DNA from: Lentinula raphanica
Taxonomy: Eukaryota; Basidiomycota; Agaricomycetes; Agaricales; Omphalotaceae
Length of the DNA stretch: 64,000 nt
Reading direction: 5' to 3'
NCBI GenBank assembly: GCA_027919835.1
Contig: JANVFP010000006.1
Span: forward strand, 620,001 to 684,000
The notes under the pieces were generated by a model, which was not told the origin of the DNA, did no database searches, and was given only the letters and a program-made list of their open reading frames with translations. How positions within the stretch are numbered: position 1 is the first letter of the stretch; each line of letters opens with the position of its first letter. Shown here piece after piece: positions 25,248 to 36,197 of the stretch. The position numbers and the translations under genes are program-made.

Positions 25248-26564
25248 TCAGTCGTCCTCGTCGCTACCATAATCTCCAAGTCCCAATCCCACAGATGCTT
25301 TTTGTGGAACTGCTCGTGATGCCGTGTAAGATGGGATACCGTTACGCTTTCGAATTTCGGAAAAGTACTTGAGGCTATCCATGGTGTCAGCACTGAGTAA
25401 TCCCAACGGTTGTGATCGCTCTTCCAGAGGTGGGGGAGCTGAAACCTGCTCATCTAGTTTCAACCGTTTAGTCGGGCGATCATCTTCCTCCTCTTCCTCC
25501 TCTGCTTCCCCCTCCTTGTCCGCATCCAGCGTACCATTTTCGATGAGGTTTCCTTCAGCGTCCAGTACGTCACCATCTTCCAGAGCTCTGATGGTTCGCA
25601 TCGCGTCCACAACCCGGGGATCCATCTTTTCGCGTATTGCGGCTTGACCCATTTCCTCCAAACGATGTCTTTCGTTGACTTTTGAGACTGGATTGGGATC
25701 TTCAGTCGCCCATCGGACATTGAGAATCTCGTCGTTGTCGAGAGATTGACACGCCATAGCTTCCTTAGCAAACTGAGCGTGTAGTTCGGATTTGTAGGTG
25801 ACAAAAGCTACAGAGCGGTATTGCAGCACTTTGACAGCCCACCCTGTCTCCGAGTCATCTAAGCCATAGAAAGATGAGAGCGGGTAGCTATGAGGATTTA
25901 TGAGGTGAACGTACCACGCTCAATTTCCCCAAATTCCTTGAAATGTCTCCGCACTACTTCTTCCGTCTCCAGTCCGGTACCTGTCTCTTTGATCCTTCCG
26001 ACATATAATGTCCGGTTCTGACGATTGAAGCTTCCAACACCACCCATGTCATCACGATAGTCTGCAAACTTATCTCTAGCAAAACAGTCTTTCGAGCTGT
26101 CGGGTAGTGCAGTCGATGGATCCGGGAGCATGTGCAGATATTCGCATTCCCAGCCATAGGGACAGTTTCCGCGAGCAAAGAAAAGGCAGCAGTATTTCAT
26201 CCCAGTTGTGTTTGCACGAGTTAGTCCAGAATCTAACTTGATATTGCAGCGGGTTTGGGCTTTTGTTTTACTTGAAGAATATTGTCAGGTTGATATGTAT
26301 AGTATTTCAAGAGACTTACTTCGAATAACTATCTTCTCTATCACCACCGGCCCATTTGTTATACCATATATCTAGAACATAGGTTAGCAACTATTGCAGT
26401 AAAAATCGAGCATTAGACTTACTGTATTCCTTCCCTGTCTGTGGAGTCTCTTTCCTCTCCACTTCACCAGGCTTAACCTGTTTTCTAGCTGGCCTAAGTT
26501 TCTTCGACTTGGTCTTCTTGGCTGGTAAGGGAACAACAGCTGTTTCCGTTGCGTTCATCGACAT
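25248..26564 (-). CDS. CWC2: Pre-mRNA-splicing factor Cwc2
   Basis: RNA-binding component of the Prp19-associated complex that contacts U6 and the intron in the active spliceosome. The Lys-rich N-terminus (AKKTKSKKLRPARKQVKPG) is followed by YNKWAGGDREDSYSK, CNIKLDSGLT, the CCCH finger of the Torus domain (MKYCCLFFARGNCPYGWECEYLH), FADYRDDMGGVGSFNRQNRT, an RRM (LYVGRIK... YRSVAFVTYKSELHAQFAKEAM), and ILNVRWATEDPNP. An acidic C-terminal region ends LGDYGSDEDD. Four introns. It is convergent with the Suz12-like gene (84 bp apart). The start gives MSMNATETAVVP. Confidence 0.93.
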
Positions 26565-26626
26565 GATGATGGCGACAAGAGAGAATTATTGTGGCGGTGC
26601 CTTATTCAACAAACGCCTATTGGCAT

Positions 26627-26648
26627 GAGCGCCTAGCGCCTAGCGCTC
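26627..26648. repeat. 7-bp direct repeat with palindromic ends upstream of CWC2
   Basis: GCGCCTA occurs twice, followed by GCGC, and the 22-bp block begins GAGCGC and ends GCGCTC. It lies about 65 bp upstream of the CWC2 start. It could be a regulatory palindrome or a slippage product. Confidence 0.55.
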
Positions 26649-26655
26649 GCTTCCT

Positions 26656-26685
26656 CAGTCCTTCACAGTCCTCTACAGTCCTCTC
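26656..26685. repeat. Three 10-bp CAGTCCTYNM repeats
   Basis: CAGTCCT recurs at 26656, 26666 and 26676, exactly one helical turn apart, in the CWC2/kinase divergent promoter. Copies differ only in the last three bases. Confidence 0.6.
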
Positions 26686-27066
26686 TCATCGAAGCTTCCG
26701 AAGGTCTATTTAATACTCGTGGAGAAAACTCGACCGCCTTGGGAAATGTCGTGCGACTGCCTAATAAGCTTGCTCCTGGTGCTGCGATTCCAATCCCCCC
26801 TGCAGTTAAACAGTACGCCCCTTGACAGCCTGCCACCTGCTGCCCTCGTATGGAACGAAAAAAAGCGTTGGTAGGTATAATCTGGGTACAAACACGATAT
26901 TGCTGTCATAGTAGCATAAGTACAAGAGCTGCGGGAACAGGAAATACAAAAAAGGTACCCCACGATAGAAGTCCTTTTATTCTGAATCTTCAATCTGAAC
27001 AATACCATTTATTACGATGTGACTTATAAGTCCTCGAGCGAACACTGGTCCTACAATCTGTCCTAC

Positions 27067-28491
27067 ATGTCTACAGCCCTCAGACTTTTATTTAAAGACG
27101 ACTCAGACTCCTTTTTGCGGGATTACAACCAGAGCCTCTCTCAAAGCGAGTCATTCTGGCGCGACCATTATGATTGGCTCAAGAGTAAAGGCTACCTCCT
27201 CCGTCCCCGCTACCATCCAAACTGGGTCGCGTCCTGGATTGGGATCACAGACATCCCGTACGTATTCGAGGATTTTCAAACGGCTCCCTTGGTCAGTATC
27301 CTTCTTCTTCTCGACTCATTCGTTGTATTGACCATACCGTTATGTAGGTTCCATTCAACCTCGACGCCATTCGTATTGCAGATGGGAAACCTGTTATGCT
27401 CAGGCTCGCTGACCCACCCTCGGTTTCAGATGAACTCGAGATTGGACGTCTAGTATCATCAAAGAGTTCACATTCTGATCCTCGAAATCACTGCGTGCCT
27501 ATCTATGACACCCTTGAAATACCTGAAGCAACTGGAACAGGAAGGAAACATATTGTGGTCATGCCATATCTTGTCGCTTGGGATAAAGTTGAATTTCAGA
27601 CTGTAGGAGAGGTTGTTGATTTTTGCAGCCAAGTCTTTGAAGTATGCTCTTCTTTGAGGGTTAGTGTCTTTCTTCTAATGACTTTCATGAACAGGGCTTG
27701 CAATTCATGCATAATCAGAATATCGCACATAAGTCTGTATTCCACAATCATCTCAGTAGGAATCTTTCCACTTAGACCTTTTTTGTGCCAGCGATGCCAA
27801 GAATGACAACATCATGATGGATTGGTCACCTTTATATCCACAACCCCCACACTTTCATTCTCTTTGGAAGAGAATGGACTGGAAGGGGCCATCAAAGCCC
27901 CGGAACCGTACTCTCTATCCTGGCAGGTACTATTTCATTGACTGGGATTTGTCGAAGCAATATAGTACCGCCACTCGCATTACTCGTGCTCCACGACTAC
28001 TTCCAGGATACGGTGGTGATCAAACCGTGCCCGAGTTCAAGAGGAACCAAGCATGTAATCCTTTCGCAGTGGACGTGTACTGTTTAGGAAATGTCATTCG
28101 AAACAAATTCATTGAGGTGCATTCCATTCAGCTGCTCATAATAAGTATTCAATTCGAACTGATATACAATATCTCTACCTCTGTCCAGGGGGAAGCTTAT
28201 GTCAGAGATCCCCCAAGACGGAATGTGAAGTTTCTACGGGACCTCATTGCAGACATGACCCATGATGACCCTTTAAAACGACCTACAATGGACGAGGTCG
28301 TTGGTCGCTTCGAAGAAATTCGTAAGCGGTTGAGCTGGTGGAAATTACGCTCACGGGTCTCGGACAAAACCTTTCCTTTGATTTTCCACCGTCTGTATTC
28401 CCCAATACATTGGATTATTCAGCTCTCTTACATTCTCAGGTGGAAACCAGCCATCCCAAAGCACACTCCCCCGGACCATTTCAATTCTTAG
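27067..28491 (+). CDS. Agaric-type protein kinase-like protein, degenerate motifs
   Basis: Kinase-fold protein of a family expanded in agaricomycetes. Reading across about five introns gives an N-terminal WRDHYDWLKSKGYLLRPRY block, the beta-3 strand VMLRLADP (Arg where VAIK has Lys), a hinge region VVMPYLVAW, a catalytic loop HNDAKNDNIMMD (Asp, Lys and Asn kept, HRD Arg lost), and YYFIDWDLS at the DFG position (Gly replaced by Asp). C-lobe blocks follow: FAVDVYCLGNVI, LIADMTHDDPLKRPTMDEVVGRF. The metal-binding Asp residues remain, so residual activity is possible, but a pseudokinase is as likely. The ATG at 27067 is the first in frame; the tail is hydrophobic and aromatic with no clear domain. 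Confidence 0.75.
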
Positions 28492-28598
28492 TTGTGACTT
28501 CTATGTATAGCAGCAGACCATGTACATCGACTGAGCTTGATAATTATCACCAGGTATCCATTCTTTCATTCGAGGGACTACTCTGCCTTATAATACAG

Positions 28599-28664
28599 GG
28601 CAAGGCACTGGCAAGGCACTGGCAAGGCACTGGCAAGGCACTGGCAAGGCACTGGCAAGGCACT
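28599..28664. repeat. 11-bp tandem repeat, six perfect copies
   Basis: The unit GGCAAGGCACT is repeated six times without a mismatch, starting at 28599, 28610, 28621, 28632, 28643 and 28654. It ends 5 bp before the stop codon of the minus-strand CipC-like gene, so it lies in that gene's 3' UTR and also downstream of the kinase-like gene. Perfect copies point to recent slippage and likely length variation between strains. Confidence 0.97.
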
Positions 28665-28669
28665 TGCAA

Positions 28670-29241
28670 TCAATATTCGCCACTGCCCTCGAGCGCATCC
28701 TCTGCATTTTTCTTAGCATCTCGATGCGCTTTCTGCTTGTCTATGAAGTCGAGCTGGACAATATGAACCTCTGTCATGATCCTGTCTTCCATGAAATCAA
28801 ATTTGCACTCACTCCTTTGGTTTCCACAATATGATCAATGAAGGCTCCAGTGAAGGCAGCGCTATCCAACAGCGATTGTTCAGTACGATGCAGGTCTTGA
28901 GAACACAAGAGAAGAGAGAAGAGAGGATTTACATGAGTTCCTTTGCCTTTGCATGAGAGTCGGGCTTTCCATTCTTCTCGCAATGCTTCTCGTACGCCTT
29001 GGCCGCCTGGTCGAATTCATTACTTACATCAACGTCTTCGAAGACCAAACGCGAATTATATGCATACCTCGTAGGAAGCAGCAGCAGCAATCAGTTCATG
29101 GGAAAGCTCAGCTTTGTGGGTTGAGTTTTGTACCTATCAAACCAAGCTGAACTCAACACTCAGAGTGGAACAAAGGAAACTACAACTTACTTGTTCGTAG
29201 GCATTGGCCTCGTCTGAGGATTCATGATGGAACAGTCCCAT
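28670..29241 (-). CDS. CipC-like protein (DUF3759)
   Basis: Small fungal protein of the CipC family, named for concanamycin-induced protein C of Aspergillus; the biochemical role is unknown. Four exons join to MGLFHHESSDEANAYEQVQ, then KAELSHELIAAAASYEAAKAYE, KNGKPDSHAKAKELIAAFTGAF, IDHIVETKGLDFIDKQKAHRDA and an acidic end (ALEGSGEY). The order MGLF... HELIAAAASYEAAKAYE... HAKAKE... VETKGLD is the family pattern. About 105 residues, normal length. The stop is followed almost at once by the 11-bp tandem repeat. A stress-inducible promoter is expected but not shown by the sequence. Confidence 0.85.
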
Positions 29242-29826
29242 GTCGATAGAAGGTTTAGAGATGGTTGTTGTGTGTGTTGAGGAAGGATAGGTGAAAGTTC
29301 CAGCCTTTATACCTGTTTCTCAAGAATAGACTAAAAGGTCTTGCCTTACGGAGCTTGATGAACGCGACACTATACGATATTCTTGACATGGAGCGCAGTA
29401 ATGCTTGAATACGAGTCTCAAACTCCACTTCGGAATATGTAGAACCACTTTACCGATTTCGAAACTTCTGGATTGTATGTACAATGTGAGTACTAGGACG
29501 ATACTGGTATAGAAAGTCACCGCTTTGACTCACCATCATGCCTAGTTTTCCTGGTACCCCGTTTGGAATTAGGAGGTAGAGAATTCCCCCTTGCCCACGC
29601 ACTGCACCACAGTCATCATGATAGCACAATCATTCGCTGTTTGATTTCACCGGTCCCTCGTTGCTACATGGACTGGTCTTCGAAATATATTTCGCGTTGT
29701 TTGAGTACAAATATAACTACATAGTAGTGCAGATAACAATTACTCTTATGACTCTGAGCGCTCTGATAAGTATAGTTAGTGATATGATGCAGTGAAAGCT
29801 CACAAATTAAGAGGCGTACGAGTAAT
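29242..29826. other. Intergenic, CipC-like promoter
   Basis: About 585 bp between the CipC-like start and the end of the coiled-coil gene, both minus. No gene, RNA or repeat is seen. Confidence 0.5.
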
Positions 29827-32181
29827 TTACACGACAAGCCAGTCTTCCGAAAGCCCGATCCCGGTTCTTTTTGCGATGCTAGCCTGAAGTGGAATTATTA
29901 TCCCTGCGAACCTGCGAATACTATTTGACTAAGTCTGACTCACCAGCACTTTGGAAGCTCTTCGCATGTGGACGGAGGTAGGCTGGGTGCGTCCGTTATG
30001 TGACACAATCGGGTCTGCGAGTAGGGAATGTTCACGCTCTGCGCGTATGTCCAACTACACACAATCAGTATATAATCTCAAGATGTAATTGAGGCAGGGA
30101 CTCACAATGAGTGTGGTGGTCGTTGTTTTGAGTCCGACGTCAAATGATGGCTTTTTTGAAAGGGAAGGCACCATCAAGGAGAATTTCTCCTTGTCGGTAC
30201 TATCTGACGCTGAAGAAGGTCCAACCAAGGTAGAAGAAGCAGAAGTAGGAGAGCTCGAACGATTCGCAGAATCCGCAGAATCAATCCGAAACCGATGTCT
30301 GCGTGTCTCGTGAACAGCCCGATTATCCTTAGGGGAAGATGGAGGCACTGGTGGAATTATCGGCGAAGGAATAACACCAGACATGGGTCGCAAATGAGAA
30401 CGTTTGTATACCTTATCTGCAGAACCCAATCGTAAAGGCTTGAGAACGACGGATTCGCGTTTCGTATGGTGGCGCTCTTCTGTACTAGGGCCCGAATCAA
30501 CGTACTGTACGGATACGCTGGCGGTGTCGACGCCATCCGTAGATGTTGTAGTCCGCCGTGATGTTGCACTGGGAGTAGTAATCATAGATTGAACCAGAGG
30601 AGGATCCGAGGCAATTGTTGGTAAGGCCAATGAAGAAAGCGCGGAAGGCATTTTCTGAGCCAATGTTTATCCATTAACATTCAAAGATATCAGAGCAAGT
30701 ACTCACCTTCATGGAAGATCGGCGAAGTTGCTGGATGCGCAACGATTCCCGATCTCGCGTTCTGGCGGGATGTTCGACTCGGCCTTTCTGAGCTTGGGCT
30801 TTCGAATCGTGTACTCGCTCGTCAGTGGCAGTCGGAGACAATGTGACATTTGTCACCTCTACCGCAATGTCCTGTACGTCGCCGCAGACAATATGCTGCG
30901 GTAGTCGCGGCCTGAGTAGTGCTACTGCATCAGTCGAAGTTTTTCCCACCTCAACCACATTTCCGGAAGATCGAGAGAAGAGATCCACAGCAGCAATCGG
31001 TTTTTGAGCTTCTCCTTGATTTTTGAATTGCTCCAAATCGTCTTTGAGACGAAGGATTTCCTCTTCTAGGTCCCGTGCATATCTCTCAACTTCCGCCCGC
31101 AGCTCTCGCTCAACTTCCAGAGCCTGTGCAGAAGAGTCGAGACACTGAGACATATTACGCTGGAGACTTCCCACTCTACTCTCCAACTCCTCGCGTTTAC
31201 TCTCTGAAACCTCGAGGCATCGTCGTGCAATATGAAGTTCATCGCGTGTAGCCACAAGCTGCGCTCGTAGAGGACCCTGGTGTTCCAGAGTGATAGCGAG
31301 GGGACTGACTTCGGGGCTAGGATGAGTATCATGGGAGTTGTAAGAGTCGTCATCGGAAGAGCCTTGCTTCGAGCGCTGCTTTCGAAGCTCTTCCTCGAGA
31401 ACACTGCGCATCCAGTCATCCGCCTGAGATTTGGTCATGAGAGACGAAATCTCTTCCTGCAGAATGTTGTCCCGGCCGACAAGAAGCTTGTTGTGTTCGT
31501 ATAGTGTGAAATTCTTGTGAGCCAATTCTTTCATCTCTTCCTGCAACACTTCCTTTTCTCGTTTCTCAGCTTCCAGAACACTGCTGAGAGAAGCATGATT
31601 CTCGTGCGATTCCCTAAGTGACTGTGAGAGGGTCATATTCTGAGCACGGATCTTCTTCAGAGTGTCTAGTATTTCCGTACGAAGCTTGCGCTCGTAGTCA
31701 AGTTCAGATTGTTCGTCAGTACCCTGGTGAAAGTCAATTTGTGCAGAGCTTCTGGATGATAGAGTAGGCATGATTAGCGATTGCCGCTCGATCCGCCTAT
31801 CTTCACGTTCATCGGCCAATGCATTCTGAGTAGCATTCAGCTCTACAGAGAACCTGGAATTCTGAGACTCCAACAGAGCTATCCGCTCTTCATAGTCATG
31901 TATTGTGGCCCTGGTCGCAACTGCAAGATCCCCTGCGTAAGTTTTTCGTCGTACGTGAGTTGGAGCTGTGGTTGGTCTAGGTGTCGTAGGCGTCAATTGT
32001 AAGGATAAGGGTGTGCCAATGTCAGATGTACTGTGCTGCGGGAGTAGAACAAAATCAGAACACGATTGGGGAAGGAAAGAAGGAACGGCGAATCTGAAAG
32101 ACGTACTAATGACAGAAAATCAGAACTCGTAGAAAGAGACTGCAGTTTCAAGGAAAGTCGGGGAGAAGAGGTGTGCTGCAT
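29827..32181 (-). CDS. Unrecognised coiled-coil protein
   Basis: Five exons. Exon 1 (MQHTSSPRLSLKL) joins exon 2 at HSTSDIGTPLSLQLTPTTP; the long second exon carries about 400 residues of near-continuous coiled coil (IHDYEERIALLESQNSRF, LRAEVERYARDLEEEILRL). A basic Ser/Pro-rich region follows (MKKMPSALSSLALP), and two small exons complete the end (LDIRAEREHSLLADP, then ASIAKRTGIGLSEDWLVV). No membrane span or enzyme motif is seen. Its shape suits a cytoskeletal, spindle-pole or trafficking scaffold, but no family was recognised. Confidence 0.75.
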
Positions 32182-32669
32182 AGCTTCAATTAGTTTAGTT
32201 CAATTTGCCTGCAAAGAAAGAAGAAGGAAGAAGGAAAGAAGGAAAGACGAGTATCGCAGGCTGGCTTGTCTGTGTTTCTTCGATAACAAGTTTCAGCGAC
32301 TGTCAGAGCTTCGAAAACACGTCAAATTTAGTGCACATCATTATTGTTGGGACTCATGATAAGTGGATTTTTGCGGGAGTGGCACGCCACGGAAGTCAAT
32401 TCCTACCGAATGGTACTCCAGAAATTAGAATCAATCAATGTATGTGGTTCCCATACAACACAGAACAGCGCCCAAGGTAGAGCTGTTGATTCTTGAGCAT
32501 GTTGAGACTAGCATCATTCACCGCCTTGTGTTCATGAAGATCTGAGGCTTCGCTGATGATGAAGGTTGCCGAGAACGAATCACTTGAAGCTCGCACGTGC
32601 CACCAGCGCTTGAAAACTCTTTCATTTGACACGGCTACGGTGGCACTGAATGTTATTTAGACCTGAAAG
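32182..32669. other. Divergent intergenic region, coiled-coil / FHIP-like
   Basis: About 490 bp with both promoters. A purine-rich GAAGGAA/GAAAGAAGG tract lies at about 32212-32250, and a CACGTG box is at 32594. ORFs here lack family features. Confidence 0.5.
32594..32599. promoter_or_regulatory. CACGTG box upstream of the FHIP-like gene
   Basis: Perfect palindromic E-box 70 bp upstream of the ATG at 32670, in a head-to-head promoter. Candidate bHLH site. Confidence 0.35.
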
Positions 32670-35600
32670 ATGGACTATTTTCAAAAGTTCTTGAGGCAGG
32701 GGAGTCTACCTATACCAAAGGAACCGCCTGACTACACTCAGGAGTTCGTCAAATCATGGAACTTTGTCAAGGTCGTTCATCTTGATCCATTCTGCTAAAC
32801 TAGCATCTCAAATTCCATTCATCATCCAGAACACTCTGCAACACCCTGATGAACGTCAGCTTGCCAGAGGAATCAAATCAACAGATGTTCCAACACATCT
32901 TCAATCTATGGTCAACAGCCTTGTTGCAGAGTCTACGCGGATCGACGAGGGGTACGCGTTGCTTACCCGTGATACGCTGAGCTGAATAAGTCATCTCGCA
33001 GTACAACGGGTGGATGTTTGGAGTATCTCTTGAAGAACGGTGCGTCTTGCTTTATTTGTTATGGTAGCTGACTGACGATGAAGTTCACTGTTAGATGTCC
33101 TCGGTACACTCGTCCGTCTGAGCGAAGCAGATCGACCTTTCGGTATTCAAGCTGAGGTCTTGCGCGCGGTCCAAAACATGGTGGTCCTGCTAGACGAGCA
33201 ATTTCTGGTACACTCTGCCGTTCACAAAGCTGTGCTTCGACTACTTCGCACCTGTGCGGGAGATGATCTGCACGAACAGCTGGATGGTCGACGTAAGAAA
33301 GTCATGGGAGCAGCTGGGAACGCTGTTCGAAGCCAGCCTTCCGAATTCGAGGAAGATCGTATGTTGACATTCTACTACTATGGTGATGCATCAACCCTCT
33401 CTAATTCATGATATCAGTGGTCAATCTCTTGTGCATTCTCTGCAGCCGCATACGCACATTCCGCGAACTTCTCATGATCTTCTTCCATGATAAACATTGG
33501 TACCGGTCAGAGCCCCTGTTCTCTTTAGAGGAGCAGGAAGAAGAGGAGGAGGGGGAAGAAGAAGAGAATGCTGTGGCCGAACCTCCGCTTCGCTTACCTT
33601 CACCTACACCATCCCAAACGACCGTAACTTCCGCGCCAGTATCCTCAACGGCAACGAAGAAACCGGAATATGAATTCTTGCTCTTCAACTATCTACTACG
33701 CTTTGTTCATCGTGAAGGCCAAATCGGCGAATTCGCTAGAGCTGGTTTACTTCTATTGATGGATGTTGCTATGTCTCCAGGAGATACTGTCCACCGCCTC
33801 ACGGGCGAAGAAACTTCATCAGAGAACACCGCAGATCCCATAACAGATGCCGCTCTAGCTTTGGCCGAATATATACTCGACGGTGACTTCTCTGAAGTCC
33901 TAGGAGCTGGTTTGGGGGCGGTATACTCGATGCTCCCCTCTAAGCTCGAGTTTCGGCCACCCACCAACGCAGATCACTCTCAAGAGACTGGAATGGTCAT
34001 AGGGAATACTTGGCTTGAAACCGAAGACGAGAAGGAGATGCTGGAGGTCTTTCGGACAAAGTCATGGGCAATGGGTGTCGAAGATGCCAACAACCCAGAC
34101 TTTAAATCCAGGCTAGACCATTTCCTGAAGATGCTCGAATTCATCCAGGATGTTCTACGGCGAAATATAGTACAAGAAGACGTGGATGCCTCCTCTCTTG
34201 TGGGCACTGCCATCGTCAACTCTATCTTGGATGCAGTCCGTCGCATATTTTTAGAGAATGTTCTGTATCCGACTATACTCGAATGCTCAGATGCAGATGG
34301 AAGTGCCGTTGCAGTCATGTCGTACATTGATATCATGATTCGCACTCTACAACACGGTCAACTAGCAGATCTTCTCATTGACTTTCTCATCAGCGAAGAC
34401 AGCGAGGAAGTCAAACCGCGACCACGCCCTCAGTCCCTCATGATGTTGAACAACGCCCCTCCACAATCGAGTTCCGCTGCTACTCGAGAAGCCAAGAGTA
34501 GACGTCGGAAGAGTAGTGCGATGGCTCTTCTAGAAATGGAAGCACCCGAAACCCAAAAACAATCAGAATATTTTACTGCCATGGCTCGATTCACTCTCAA
34601 GGATCTGATTTTATCCAACTTACGTTCTACGTCGCAAGCTACATCGACAGCCGCTTTGCAGCTACTGCAATCAATGCTTCTCCAGCATCCTCACCTCTGC
34701 ATTGACAAGCTGATCATAGTGATTGCAGATCCTCTAGCCACTGCCTTCCCACATCCAACCATGATCTCCAGTCGTCTAAGAGACCATGATGAAGAAGACG
34801 AAGAAACATTTGTGTACCCCGGCAATGAGGAAGAGCGAAAAGATCCGGTATCCAGCGAACCCTTATTTCATCAACCCGATACTACATTTTCTACTCACGA
34901 ACGAGAGATGGACCTTTATCTCGCACTCGTTTCGAGGGTCGATCCTTCACACAACTCTGATCCTTTCAGTACAGGATATGATCACTATTTGCGAGACGCT
35001 CTTTTCTCGATCCAAGATCAGCCTGCGTATCAACTCGATGAAATATATGGAGCAGATCCAGAGGCACGGCAAAAGTTCAAACACCGCGTTAATGTGAACG
35101 ACCCCATCATATCGACTGTTCTCGAATCCCTGCGTCGATTTTTCTCTAACACCCCTGAATGTAATATCGCCTTGACCGGTGCTTTGTCTACCTTGGCTAT
35201 TCATCCCGATCGGTCTCTTGCTGGATGGCTAACGTTCGCATCGAATGATTCGACTCCAAACAACAACGATGACATTACTGCAGGACTAGAGACCAACAGC
35301 GACGGTGATGACCGTTCCATTGATTACCGCATTGAGGAAAGACTCTCGAATAACAGTGGCTTCCTCCCGGCATCTAGCATGGACGAAAAGTCACGTCCTG
35401 TCGTGCATACTATATACCATGGCCTCGTCGCTCAGCTAGAACGTTATCGCCGCAGTGTAGACAATTTCGACCGCTTCCTGCTCGAACGTCGTCAAGGACT
35501 CCTGTTCAACGAGAACTTGACAGACGCACTGTCGCTCGCGATCGAAATACACGAAGAGATTCCCAGAGTCCCTCAGGTTTCTGAGCCTGCGCAGCAGTCC

Positions 35601-36065
35601 AAACCAAAAGCCAAGCAATCGACTTCTTCAAGTATTGTATCCCTGTTCACACCGAAGCGGAACAAAACCAAGTCTGTACCGATACCAACCACACCGCCAA
35701 AGAAGAAGGAAAACACTACCCTGTCCGCGAGTCCGTTCGCCCCCCATTACCAGAAGACCGGAGCGATCGTCGTGGAGCCTTTTGTAGCTCCCGTTCCCGC
35801 TTCCAGTCCGTGGACACCAGTCAAGAAACAGCGCAAATGGGACGCGGATGAGGAGGATGTATTCAGTGCTGGCTGGAGCGAGAGAACGCCAGCTCATGCC
35901 ACTCAAGATGATTCTGACGAGGAAGAGAGCGAGAAGGTGGTGACGACGATCACACTTTCGAGGTTGCTGGACAACGTAGTGATTCTAGAGGAGAGCATAA
36001 AGGAGCTTGTGGCGATTATTCATGCTCGTCGAAGTTTGGGCATAGACTCTGTGAGATATCTTTGA
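32670..36065 (+). CDS. FHIP-like protein (FTS/Hook-interacting, RAI16 family)
   Basis: About 1,050-residue helical-repeat protein. In animals and filamentous fungi FHIP joins FTS and Hook to link early endosomes to dynein; the same role is inferred. Four introns near the 5' end were resolved: FVK joins NTLQHPDERQLARG, then DEGTTGGCLEYLLKN, DVLGTLVRLS, and EEDLVNLLCILCSRIRTFREL. Family-like blocks include LFNYLLRFVHREGQIGEFAR and LLLLMDVAMSPGD. Further on are VLRRNIVQ and several conserved-looking helices, then a basic Ser-rich linker and acidic tail. Two acidic runs (EEQEEEEEGEEEE) are low-complexity. The family call rests on the N-terminal blocks. Confidence 0.65.
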
Positions 36066-36131
36066 GAAATCCATTTCGAAGACGCACCCTAGTGTCCATT
36101 AGTTATACCCTGTCTACATATATGGAACCGG

Positions 36132-36161
36132 AATAAAGCATATGTATAAACAAAGAATAAA
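36132..36161 (+). terminator. Two AATAAA hexamers after the FHIP-like gene
   Basis: AATAAA occurs at 36132 and again at 36156, 67 and 91 nt after the stop at 36065, inside the 132-bp gap to the convergent DNAJC9-like gene. They are plausible poly(A) signals for the plus-strand transcript. Confidence 0.4.
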
Positions 36162-36197
36162 ACGTTTACATTTTCATCGTTAGACAGAGTCTCCACG

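Larger units (their letters stand above)
26565..27066. other. Divergent intergenic region, CWC2 / kinase-like gene
   Basis: About 500 bp holding both promoters. It contains two short repeats near the CWC2 side (separate entries) and no recognisable gene. Confidence 0.5.

Noticed and set aside
28338..28766. ORF running through the 11-bp repeat on the plus strand
   Set aside because: It has a non-family frame over the end of the kinase-like gene; the repeat simply lacks stops in that frame.
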